Positions 25,811-33,786 of a stretch of DNA of 64,000 nt are shown piece after piece. Source of the stretch: Paracoccaceae bacterium (GTDB taxonomy: Bacteria > Pseudomonadota > Alphaproteobacteria > Rhodobacterales > Rhodobacteraceae); the NCBI GenBank assembly GCA_002402045.2, contig NVUX02000002.1, forward strand, positions 1-64,000, in the 5' to 3' direction. A program made the position numbers and the translations under genes. Within the stretch, counting starts at the first letter, position 1; every line of letters starts with the position of its first letter. The notes below the pieces were generated by a model. That model had not been told where the DNA came from, made no database searches, and saw nothing but the letters and a program-made list of their open reading frames with translations.

Positions 25811-27055
25811 CTAGAGCAAGCCCATAAGCCGCGCTTTGTCGCCGCTATTCCCGGCTTGGCCCAGAATTTTGGCAAGGGCTTCCAGCGAGCTAATATTATG
25901 GCTGGCGATAAACGTATCCACATGCGGTAGCAGGGCTTTAATGCCCGCGGCTTTGGGAGTGAAACCCTCCCAACGCAGCAGCGGATTGAGCCAGATCAGG
26001 CGGCGGCAGGAGAGGCGGAGGCGCTCGGCCTCTTTGGCCAGCAAGGCGGCATCGTCGCGGTCTAACCCATCAGTTATCAGCAGCACGACCGCGCCTTGGC
26101 CGAGGGTGCGGCGGGACCAGTCGCGGTTAAAGGCGTGCAGGCTTTCGCCGATGCGCGTGCCGCCTTCCCAATCTTGCGCTTGCAGGCCGGCGGCGTGTAG
26201 GGCGGTGTCTACGTCGCGTTGGTGCAAGTGGCGGGTTATGTTTGTAAGCCGCGTTCCAAAAGTGAAGCTGTGCACCTTGGCCCAGCCCGCGCCCTTGGCA
26301 TTGCTGGCGGCGTGAAGGAAATGCAGCAACATGCGCGAGTAGCCCGACATTGAGCCCGAGATATCACACAGCGCCACAAGGTTAGGATAATGTTGCTTGC
26401 GCTTACGCCGCTTGATGCTTTGCAGCTCGCCGCCCGTGCGCATGACAGCGCGCAGCGTGGCGTGCCAGTCGGGCAGGGGGCCGGTGCTTGCGGGCTGGCT
26501 GCGGCGGCTAGCGATGGGTTTTATCGGCAGGGTTATTTGCGTGATGGCGCGGCGGGCTTTGGCCAGCTCCTCGGCTGACATTTGCTCAAAATCCTGCTGT
26601 TTTAGCTTTTCTGCGCTGGAAATGCTGATGGTCGCCTCGAATTCGATCTCCTCGCCGTCCTCTGGCACGTTGGGCAGTGCGCGATTGGCCCCGTCGAGCA
26701 ATGCCTCGGCCGCGCGGCGCTCGGCAGCCTTCTTTTTGCGTGGCTCATTGGTGCCGCGCAGGGTAGGGCGCAGCATGCCCATCATGTGCTCAAGAAATTG
26801 CGGATCGCGCCAAAACAGCCGGAAGACTTGCCCAAACACCACCCGCTGCTCGGGGCGGCTCACAAAACAGGTGTGCAACGTCCAGTAAAAATCGCGCCTG
26901 CCGGAGAAGCCCACGGCCTCTACTGCCCGAATAGCATCAATCAGGCGGCCAGCCCCCACAGGAATGCCCGCAGCCCTAAGCGCGCAGGCGAAATAGGTGA
27001 TGTTGGCAGCCAGCTTGCCGTCTTCAGGGATGGTGAGGTCGGGGAGGCTAGCCAT
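25811..27055 (-). CDS. CoxE-like VWA domain protein
   Basis: The 414-residue protein belongs to the VWA/CoxE family, with the metal-adhesion motif LCDISGSMSGYS near the middle and the C-terminal GTRIGESLHAF and LLITDGLDR strands. CoxE-like proteins work with a MoxR-type ATPase to insert metals or mature enzymes. I chose ATG 27055 (MASLPDL), because the 53 residues of the longer frame are Pro/Ser-rich and antisense to another ORF. The matching ATPase lies upstream on the same strand across a 318-base gap. Confidence 0.85.
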   Translation of the reverse strand: MASLPDLTIPEDGKLAANITYFACALRAAGIPVGAGRLIDAIRAVEAVGFSGRRDFYWTLHTCFVSRPEQRVVFGQVFRLFWRDPQFLEHMMGMLRPTLRGTNEPRKKKAAERRAAEALLDGANRALPNVPEDGEEIEFEATISISSAEKLKQQDFEQMSAEELAKARRAITQITLPIKPIASRRSQPASTGPLPDWHATLRAVMRTGGELQSIKRRKRKQHYPNLVALCDISGSMSGYSRMLLHFLHAASNAKGAGWAKVHSFTFGTRLTNITRHLHQRDVDTALHAAGLQAQDWEGGTRIGESLHAFNRDWSRRTLGQGAVVLLITDGLDRDDAALLAKEAERLRLSCRRLIWLNPLLRWEGFTPKAAGIKALLPHVDTFIASHNISSLEALAKILGQAGNSGDKARLMGLL

Positions 27056-27089
27056 TGAGGATGTGCCCAAATTGCGGTAATGAACGGGG

Positions 27090-27377
27090 ATGGAACCTGT
27101 GTACAAGTGGCCGGAAGGTTGGGAAGAGGCGGCGCCTTTGGCTCGTGAAAGCATGGAGGCGCAGTTGCGGCGTGAGCTGGGGGGTGGCCATGTGCTTGTT
27201 GCCCTTTCGCCCACATATATTGGCCGCCATGGCGGATGTGATGCCTTTGTGTTCTCGGTTAACCATTGGATGGCCCCTTATTTTGTGGTCCACCTGACAT
27301 GGAGTGATGACTCTACGTGGGTTCCAGAATGCGGACCGCTTGCACAGATTTCTGACCTGATGAAATACGAGGTCTAA
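27090..27377 (+). CDS. Small hypothetical protein between moxR and coxE, opposite strand
   Basis: A 95-residue ORF fills the gap between the two minus-strand genes and overlaps the 3' end of the moxR gene by four bases. The translation has normal composition (MEPVYKWPEGWEEAAPLARE at the start, then GRHGGCDAFVFSVNHWMAPY) with aromatic-rich strands and no frame-shadow bias. An in-frame TAA sits 12 bases upstream of the only ATG. I do not recognise the family. It could be a small stand-alone domain. Confidence 0.5.
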   Translation: MEPVYKWPEGWEEAAPLARESMEAQLRRELGGGHVLVALSPTYIGRHGGCDAFVFSVNHWMAPYFVVHLTWSDDSTWVPECGPLAQISDLMKYEV

Positions 27378-28282
27378 CCCTCCTCCAGCCCCTTCTTCGC
27401 CTCTTCCAAAATCTTGCAGGCCTCGCTGCCGGCGATCTTCAGGATGTCGTCTTGGTATTTTAGAATGGCCCCTAGGGTGTCGGCGATCAGCTGCGGTGAA
27501 AGGGCGATGGTATCTAGCGCCAGCAGGCATTTGGCCCAGTCAATCGTTTCGGCCACGCCGGGTTTTTTGAATAGGTCTTCAGAGCGGAGCCGCTGCACAA
27601 AGGCGACGATCTCGCGGCTCAGCGCCTCGGTGGCCTCGGGGGCGCGAGATTGCAGGATCTCCATTTCGCGGTCAAAATCGGGGTAATCGACCCAGTGATA
27701 AAGGCAGCGACGCTTCAGGGCGTCATGCACTTCGCGGGTGCGGTTGGAGGTGAGAATGACGATCGGCGGCTCGGCGGCCTTGATGGTGCCCAGCTCGGGA
27801 ATGGTGACTTGGAAATCAGACAGAGCCTCTAGCAGGAAGGCCTCAAAGGGTTCGTCGGCGCGATCTAGCTCGTCTATCAGCAATACCGGCGGGCCACCTT
27901 CTTGCGGCTGCATGGCCTCAAGCAGCGGGCGGCGGATGAGGAATTCGTCGGAGAAAAGCTCGGCAGTTAGGGCTTTACGGTCGGCGCTATTGGTGGCCTC
28001 TGCGGTGCGAATAGCGACCATTTGGGCGGCAAAATTCCACTCGTAAACTGCGCTATTGGCATCCAAACCCTCATAGCATTGCAGGCGAATAAGGCGGCGG
28101 CCTAGCCCTTTGGCAAGGGCCTTGGCGATTTCGGTTTTGCCCACACCGGCCTCACCCTCAAGGAAAAGCGGGCGGCCGAGCTTGAGGGAGAGGAACACCA
28201 CTATGGCCAGTTCGCGCGGGCAAATATAGCCGGTTTCGGCAAGCATAGCTTGGGTGGCTTCGATCGTATCTGGCAGGGGCAT
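27374..28282 (-). CDS. MoxR-family AAA+ ATPase
   Basis: The 302-residue ATPase has Walker A GEAGVGKTE at about residues 43-51, Walker B LLIDELDRAD, and sensor 1 VILTSNRTRE, all typical of MoxR/CoxD chaperone ATPases. It partners with the CoxE-like VWA protein downstream. The pair probably remodels or loads a metalloenzyme, as CoxD/CoxE do for CO dehydrogenase, but no such enzyme is in the window. The target is unknown. Confidence 0.9.
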   Translation of the reverse strand: MPLPDTIEATQAMLAETGYICPRELAIVVFLSLKLGRPLFLEGEAGVGKTEIAKALAKGLGRRLIRLQCYEGLDANSAVYEWNFAAQMVAIRTAEATNSADRKALTAELFSDEFLIRRPLLEAMQPQEGGPPVLLIDELDRADEPFEAFLLEALSDFQVTIPELGTIKAAEPPIVILTSNRTREVHDALKRRCLYHWVDYPDFDREMEILQSRAPEATEALSREIVAFVQRLRSEDLFKKPGVAETIDWAKCLLALDTIALSPQLIADTLGAILKYQDDILKIAGSEACKILEEAKKGLEEG

Positions 28283-28816
28283 CGGCAGTCCTTTTTTAGC
28301 GAAAGAGTAGACGGTGGGGGGCGGCTATCGTCAAGCTTTTTTGCGGCGTGGGTAACTGGTGATTCTAGTTAGGCTTATCCAAATCCGGACAAGGTCGATG
28401 AGCGCAGAGATGAAAAGAGGGGAATATGCGAAAAAAGAACCCGCCAAGCTGGTTGGTGATGGGAGTAGTAGATTGCCCGAATTCAAATAGTGCGTCTGGC
28501 TGGCAAAGTTGCTGGCCGTTCCGGGTATGGTTCTGAAGGTGGTGGCAAGATCAGCACGCGTAAAGGCGGTGATATAGTCAGTCCTATTGGCGAGGATAGC
28601 GATTTTATACTTGAAACGACGGCGGCGATGAGCGCGATTGTGTAGCGCCAATTACAAAAGAAAAAACTATAGTTTGGTTTTAAAAACAAGGTGTTGATGA
28701 TGCAGCGCCTTATACCTGAGTATTTCAATTAGGAGGGTTGATGTTTGTACCACCATCGTCATATTCCGTATGTAGAATGTAACGGATCGTACCGATCCAA
28801 AACGGAAAGACTTCTC
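28283..28816. other. 534-base stretch without a recognised gene
   Basis: This stretch between moxR and the YeeE genes holds no gene I can support. A 50-codon plus-strand frame near 28485-28644 reads VRLAGKVAGRSGYGSEGGGK and then KISTRKGGDIVSPIGED, and looks somewhat coding-like but has an early upstream stop and no good start, so it could be a gene remnant. The last 60 bases contain the YeeE promoter region with a palindrome. The composition is more AT-rich than its surroundings. Confidence 0.4.
28784..28798. promoter_or_regulatory. Palindrome upstream of YeeE operon
   Basis: GGATCG-tac-CGATCC is a perfect inverted repeat with six-base arms, ending 18 bases before the YeeE ATG. It may bind a repressor; no regulator gene is adjacent. 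Confidence 0.4.
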
Positions 28817-29371
28817 ATGACCCTATCCTGGAAAACAGGCGGGATACTCCTTGGCATGGTGTTTTTGGCAGCGGTGCTGCTGGTAAAACCCATTGGCGTA
28901 TCTACGCAATTTGTGATCGCGGACGGCATAATTGCTGACGCCATCAGCCCCAGTTTCATCACCGAAACGGAAGAGGGCTACACCTCTACCAACGCCTATA
29001 TGGCGAAAAGCAACGGGAAATATGCCAAAAATGCATCCAACCCGCTGAACTATTCTTTTGTGTTTGTTATCGCGATGATGGCGGGCGCGGCCATTTCATC
29101 ATTCCTGCGTGGCGGCGTTAAGGGCGGCGAAAAAACCATGCCGAATATTTGGCGTGAAAACTTTGGCGACTCGGCGCTCAAGCGGTTTGCCGTGTCTTTT
29201 GCTGGCGGTTTTATCATCGTATTTGGCGCGCGTCTGGCGGGGGGTTGCACCTCTGGCCACATGATGAGCGGCCTGATGCAGACATCTATTTCGGGCTATA
29301 TGTTTACGCTCGGGGCCTTTGGTGCGGGTATTCCCATCGCCATGATGCTTTACAAAAAGTCGGAGGGCTAA
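28817..29371 (+). CDS. YeeE/YedE-family transporter, first half
   Basis: The 184-residue membrane protein has a first hydrophobic segment after MTLSWKTGGILLGM, a polar periplasmic stretch, and the YeeE/YedE sulf_transp motif GARLAGGCTSGHMMSGL with the conserved cysteine used in sulfur-compound transport. It is half the length of E. coli YeeE and is followed within three bases by a second half, so the two together form a full transporter. I chose ATG 28817 since the longer frame adds residues with no membrane character. Confidence 0.85.
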   Translation: MTLSWKTGGILLGMVFLAAVLLVKPIGVSTQFVIADGIIADAISPSFITETEEGYTSTNAYMAKSNGKYAKNASNPLNYSFVFVIAMMAGAAISSFLRGGVKGGEKTMPNIWRENFGDSALKRFAVSFAGGFIIVFGARLAGGCTSGHMMSGLMQTSISGYMFTLGAFGAGIPIAMMLYKKSEG

Positions 29372-29374
29372 GCC

Positions 29375-29977
29375 ATGACAACCATTATTCTTGCCATCGT
29401 AATTGGCGGCGCTTTTGGCGTTGTGCTGGACCGCATCGGGGCCACTAATCCGAAATATGCGCTCAAAATGCTGGCGCTTACCAATCTGCACCTGATGAAA
29501 ACCATTTTGCTCGCCATTGGCGTGGCGGCTGTGGCTATGTTTGCTGGCCAAATGGCCGGGCTGATAGAGGTTGGCCACATGTCGGTAAAATCTGCCTATT
29601 TGGGCGTGTTTATTGGCGGGCTTATGCTCGGCACCGGCTGGGCTGTTACGGGCTATTGCCCGGGCACCGGCCTTTCAGCAGCGGCGACGGGGCGCAAAGA
29701 CGCGCTGTTTTTCATTGCGGGCGGGTTGCTCGGCGCGGCGGCCTATATGGCCAGCTATAGCTGGGTAAAATCCACCGGCGTGCTCGACAGTATGTTTGGC
29801 GGCAAAGCAACCGTGGCAACCATTCCGGGCACGAATTATCCGGCTCTGTTTGAAGGCCTACCGGGCGATATTGTCGGCATCGTGCTTGGCCTTGGTTTCA
29901 TCGCCATTGCCTTTGCGTTGCCAAATAAATTTGTGGGGTCAAAAGAGCCCCATGGCAACGCGCAGCCTGCGAAATAA
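29375..29977 (+). CDS. YeeE/YedE-family transporter, second half (DUF6691-like)
   Basis: The 200-residue partner has several membrane helices and its own cysteine motif, TGYCPGTGLSAAATG, near residues 90-104. It begins three bases after the preceding stop. Split YeeE pairs of this kind are common in proteobacteria near sulfur metabolism or biofilm-associated genes; here no such gene is adjacent. Likely cargo is thiosulfate or a related sulfur compound by family analogy. Confidence 0.85.
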   Translation: MTTIILAIVIGGAFGVVLDRIGATNPKYALKMLALTNLHLMKTILLAIGVAAVAMFAGQMAGLIEVGHMSVKSAYLGVFIGGLMLGTGWAVTGYCPGTGLSAAATGRKDALFFIAGGLLGAAAYMASYSWVKSTGVLDSMFGGKATVATIPGTNYPALFEGLPGDIVGIVLGLGFIAIAFALPNKFVGSKEPHGNAQPAK

Positions 29978-29996
29978 CCCGCCGGACAAAACAAAT

Positions 29997-30018
29997 GGCC
30001 GCCCTGAAAAGGGTGGCC
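29997..30018. terminator. Bidirectional terminator-like hairpin
   Basis: GGCCGCCCT-gaaa-AGGGTGGCC forms a nine-pair stem (one G-T) with a GAAA tetraloop between the convergent YeeE and PIG-L genes. GTTTAGG follows on the plus strand and ATTTGTTTTG on the minus strand. Confidence 0.75.
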
Positions 30019-30020
30019 GT

Positions 30021-32408
30021 TTAGGTGCTATCTGGCACCGGATTCAGCAGATTAACCAGTAATTTCAGCCCCCCCGGCACCATATTTTGCGCCTGAAGGT
30101 GCAGGGTCAGGCTGGTATGGGTGTGTCGGCCTTTGCCAAAGTTGCCACTAAGTAGGCCGCCCTCAAGCGGCGCCTCGCCGTTATCGGCCATGCTTAGAAG
30201 CGGTACATAGGCGGGGTCCCAGCTCGATGCAAAATAGAGGCCGCGCTCCTTAAACCAGCCCAGCCAATCGGCGGGCGTTATCGGGTTTGGGGTGTTGAGC
30301 AATGGGTGCGCGGGCTGCAAGTGTTTTACCTCGGCATTTTCATCTGTCACCCGCCAGCGCAGCGAGGGCTTGCCGATGGTCAGCGGGGCCAGCGGGGTGG
30401 TGTTGATATCCCAGTTATCCCACGGCCGATGATAAAGGGTCACCAGATTGCCGCCATTATGCACCCATTGGTGTAGCTCGGGCAGGCGTGCGGCCAGCGC
30501 CGCATTTGTCCGCAAGGCAAAAACACCAATCAAAATGCTATCATACGCGGCAAAATCTACGCTTGGCATATCTTCCGCACGCAGAGATTCGATGTTAAGG
30601 CCGAGCTTTTTGAGCCAATGGCCAGCGGTATCATTGCCGCCTCCGATATAAGCAAACCGGCCTTTTGGCAGCGAAATATCAACCACCTGCACAGAAACCT
30701 CCGCCTGATTTATCAGCTGGGTGGCGCCGATATGTGGATACGAAATGCTTTGGCACATTTGCGCTGGCTCGCCATTTAGCAACAGCGGAAACCTGTAATT
30801 TCCGGGCTGAATGCTTTGATTTGGGGTCAGGGTAAAGGCAGAGCCGCTTTGCGATATATCCCAGCCATTTTTGGGGAGGAAACTGGGCTGCGCGCCCTCG
30901 GGGTGGATATCCGAAACCGAAATAGTTAGCGGTGCGGGGGCCTGAAGATTTATGATCGCCGCGTGCTGGCTGATTTTGGCGGAAACCGCTGGTTGAACCA
31001 TCGGTTTTTGGGCAAAATCTAGCGTCATCGAAATGGGAGTTCCGTTTTCTGACCAACTCAGCGCCAGATGCAGTGGGCCGTTTGCGGCTTCGGGCCGCCA
31101 AATATCGGGGTAAGGGTCGCTTGGCGTGGCGGTGTTAGGCACCAGTATTTCAAATATGCCCTTTGCGGTTTCGGTGCTGTGCCAGCCAGCAGGCAAAACG
31201 GGTTTCACGGTTATATCTGCCGGAAACTGGTTGGTTTTCAGGGTTAGTTTATCGCCGGGGAAAATTGTTTGCGGGGTCAAAGCCATTTTTGGGTGCGCCA
31301 TCCGCGCCCGCCATAATACCCGCGATAACTGCGCAATTTTGGCGTGAAGGCGATGGATGATTTCACCGCGGCTTTGCGGAGGGCAAAGGGGCAGGGCGGC
31401 TGTTAGCGCTTGGTGCGCATCGGACGCGTGGATGCGAATTTCGGCGGTATCTGGCCAGGCTGAAAGCGTGGATTCAATCGCGTTATGGCCGTGAAGCAAG
31501 AGCGCGGCAAGCTGTGGGGCCTTTGCATATTCTGCCAACTTGAGCAGCGTTTTTGGTAGCCCGTCAAAAATCGAGTCTTCCGCGCCTGTTTTGCCCTGAT
31601 AATGCCACGCCAAATTCAGAGGCCAAAGGTTGGGCTGCCCCGATTTCACCCAGCTGCCCATGCCCTGAGTTTGGTGAAAACTGCGCGAATATTCGGCGAT
31701 TTGCGCGTAATCAGCCCCAAATACCGGGTCTGCGCCGCTGGCATCTACCATAACCGTTTTTGGTGGTGGCGGCACATCGTCATCATAAGCATCCCCGGCG
31801 CCAGACCATGCGGGCAAATAGAGCTTTTTTACCTGCCAAACTTGCCCCAATTCGGGAGCATAGCTTGGGCTTGCTGCCAGCTCAACCGCCTTAAACGCGC
31901 TGCGGGTCATGGCTTGGTGGTGGCCGTGCTGGCCTGAAATATCCAGGAATGTCGGGCAAATAATATCGGGGCGCTCGGTGCGAATGATTTCAACAAACCG
32001 CGCCAATGTGCGGCCTTCGCCCCATTTTTCCAGCGTTTCATCGCCGGATTTTGAAAAGCCAAAGTCAGAAATCGAGTCCTCCGGGCTTTGTGCAAGCCAA
32101 TAATGGGTCATATCAATGACCGCGGCTGCGCGCTCCATCTCCAGCGTGCGCACGGAGCCAAGCGCGGCCCCCGCTTCGGTGCCGATGGTATTTTGCCCAC
32201 CCTCACCGCGATTGGCGCAGGCTTGGCTGATTTTCACACCGTCATGCAGCGAGAGCGCGGCCAGCATACGCGTGGTTTCGTCATCTGGGTGCGCCCCGGT
32301 ATTCATAAAAGATACGACCGAGCGCAGCGATTGCAGCGCTTGCCAGAGCGGTGCAGTTTCAGAATTTTGCATAGCGTCCTTTAGTTTTTTCTGATCAGAA
32401 ATGGACAT
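30021..32408 (-). CDS. Large PIG-L family deacetylase with C-terminal glutaminase-like domain
   Basis: The 795-residue protein begins with a PIG-L (LmbE-like) domain, about residues 30-250, with the zinc-binding motif TGAHPDDE and GQHGHHQAM. The PIG-L family de-N-acetylates GlcNAc-type sugars. Then comes a beta-rich region (about 360-540) and a C-terminal ThuA/GATase-like domain (about 565-790; AYIGGGNDTAG, then GGNLVTLYHRPWDNW). There is no signal peptide, so it acts in the cytoplasm. It is the first gene left of the ROK regulator and sits on the minus strand together with it, back-to-back with the sugar ABC importer. Large PIG-L fusions of this type occur in several phyla, but the substrate is not known. 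Confidence 0.82.
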   Translation of the reverse strand: MSISDQKKLKDAMQNSETAPLWQALQSLRSVVSFMNTGAHPDDETTRMLAALSLHDGVKISQACANRGEGGQNTIGTEAGAALGSVRTLEMERAAAVIDMTHYWLAQSPEDSISDFGFSKSGDETLEKWGEGRTLARFVEIIRTERPDIICPTFLDISGQHGHHQAMTRSAFKAVELAASPSYAPELGQVWQVKKLYLPAWSGAGDAYDDDVPPPPKTVMVDASGADPVFGADYAQIAEYSRSFHQTQGMGSWVKSGQPNLWPLNLAWHYQGKTGAEDSIFDGLPKTLLKLAEYAKAPQLAALLLHGHNAIESTLSAWPDTAEIRIHASDAHQALTAALPLCPPQSRGEIIHRLHAKIAQLSRVLWRARMAHPKMALTPQTIFPGDKLTLKTNQFPADITVKPVLPAGWHSTETAKGIFEILVPNTATPSDPYPDIWRPEAANGPLHLALSWSENGTPISMTLDFAQKPMVQPAVSAKISQHAAIINLQAPAPLTISVSDIHPEGAQPSFLPKNGWDISQSGSAFTLTPNQSIQPGNYRFPLLLNGEPAQMCQSISYPHIGATQLINQAEVSVQVVDISLPKGRFAYIGGGNDTAGHWLKKLGLNIESLRAEDMPSVDFAAYDSILIGVFALRTNAALAARLPELHQWVHNGGNLVTLYHRPWDNWDINTTPLAPLTIGKPSLRWRVTDENAEVKHLQPAHPLLNTPNPITPADWLGWFKERGLYFASSWDPAYVPLLSMADNGEAPLEGGLLSGNFGKGRHTHTSLTLHLQAQNMVPGGLKLLVNLLNPVPDST

Positions 32409-32417
32409 GGTTTTCCC

Positions 32418-33623
32418 TTAATTGAATAGCGATAATGCCGGTGTTGTTGTTTGATGAATGATAATAGACGCGCCGCCGATGGCCGCTGTATTGCGGCCTG
32501 AAGCACCCTTGATAATGCGCGGCATGCTACGGTCTTTTCGGTTGGCCACTGAGCCGTGGGGCAGGGTAAGCTGGGCTATTAGCGCCTCGATAATACTATC
32601 GGGCATCGCTCCGCCCAACACCACGGTTTCTGGGTCAAAAATGTTTTCTATCATGCCAATTGCCAGGGAAAGATGCGTGGCTGCTTGGCCAATCCATGCC
32701 CGCAAATCGGGGTCATTTTCTGCCATAAGGCGGGTTATGGCCTGTGTGTCTATCGCCGTGTGGCCGCGCATTTCCAGATAGGTTTTGGCGGCCATGCGGC
32801 TGGCATAGGTCTCAAGGCAGCCCGAATTTCCGCAGGTGCAGATGTTGCCATCAATCTGGGTAATGATATGGCCAATTTCCCCAAAATTGCCAAACGCGCC
32901 GCTTTGCGAATGGCCGCCAGCAATAACCCCAAGGCCAAGGCCGGTGCCAAAATAGATAAAGCACAGATCGTCAATTTTGGTCGCAACGCCGGCAACACGC
33001 TCGGATATCGCCGCGGCCGTTGCATCATTTTCAACCACCACCGTGCAGCCCAGTGCTTTTTCAAAACTGTGTTTTATATCGGTATTTTGCCAGCCGGGTA
33101 AATTGGCATCGCCTATGCCGCTAAGCGCAGATTCTCCAAAAGGGCCGGGCATAACCACACCAACACCCAGCAGCTTGTCAGGGGGGCGTCCGGCGCTATT
33201 GATGGTTTTTTCAATCAGCGCACAGGCCATAGGAATCGCCCGCTCAGGCGTGGCGTTGCTTATGGCAATTCTGTCCGCCACGATCAGCTTGCCGTTTAGG
33301 TTAAGCACGGCACACACCATAGCGTCGGGGCGCATTTCAATCCCTACGGCATAGGATTCATCGGGGTTAAACCGGTATTGCACCACCGGTTTTCCGCGCT
33401 TTCCGGTTGTTTTTCCGACCACCTGAAGCAGGCCGTCAGCGGCCAGCGCGTCGGTGATATTTGAAACTGCCTGAACGCTTAATCCACATGATCTTGCGAT
33501 CTCGGCCCGGCCGGTCGGCTCGTTTCTCCTGACATAATCCAGCACCACACGCCGGTTGTGGCCGCGGTTTCTGCCAGCATTTCCACCTTTGATTGTCGCC
33601 TTAGTATTTCGCAATACACGCAC
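32418..33623 (-). CDS. ROK-family transcriptional regulator
   Basis: The 401-residue protein has an N-terminal winged helix (EIARSCGLSVQAVSNITDAL) and a C-terminal ROK sugar-kinase-like domain with the phosphate motif GTGLGLGVIAGG. It also has the zinc-binding ICTCGNSGCLETYAS. The start is GTG at 33623. This is the NagC/XylR type of repressor that senses a sugar. It is divergent from the ABC importer across a 163-base region and lies next to the deacetylase, so it most likely controls both units. Confidence 0.9.
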   Translation of the reverse strand: MRVLRNTKATIKGGNAGRNRGHNRRVVLDYVRRNEPTGRAEIARSCGLSVQAVSNITDALAADGLLQVVGKTTGKRGKPVVQYRFNPDESYAVGIEMRPDAMVCAVLNLNGKLIVADRIAISNATPERAIPMACALIEKTINSAGRPPDKLLGVGVVMPGPFGESALSGIGDANLPGWQNTDIKHSFEKALGCTVVVENDATAAAISERVAGVATKIDDLCFIYFGTGLGLGVIAGGHSQSGAFGNFGEIGHIITQIDGNICTCGNSGCLETYASRMAAKTYLEMRGHTAIDTQAITRLMAENDPDLRAWIGQAATHLSLAIGMIENIFDPETVVLGGAMPDSIIEALIAQLTLPHGSVANRKDRSMPRIIKGASGRNTAAIGGASIIIHQTTTPALSLFN

Positions 33624-33636
33624 CTATTTAATTACT

Positions 33637-33647
33637 CAAGTAACTTG
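33637..33647. promoter_or_regulatory. ROK operator candidate
   Basis: CAAGT-a-ACTTG is a perfect palindrome, flanked by TTAATT and AATTAA, in the region between the ROK gene and the ABC importer. AT-flanked symmetric sites of this kind are typical of NagC/Mlc-type repressors. Confidence 0.5.
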
Positions 33648-33745
33648 AATTAAATATTGACTTAATTTTGCCTTCGGTCAACACTTACGGACACAAACAG
33701 GAAAAATAATTCGGCTGGTGAAGAGTGATGAGCGCTCAACTATCT

Positions 33746-33755
33746 GTTATATAAC
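33746..33755. promoter_or_regulatory. AT-rich palindrome before the binding-protein gene
   Basis: GTTATATAAC, followed by AATAATATAAACC, lies about 30 bases upstream of the binding-protein start and could be part of its promoter. This is low-weight evidence. Confidence 0.25.
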
Positions 33756-33786
33756 AATAATATAAACCAACTTCGGAGGAAGAAAT

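Noticed and set aside
28331-28651. 106-codon minus-strand frame in the moxR-YeeE gap
   Set aside because: Composition is arginine/threonine-rich and unlike a folded protein, with no start signal.
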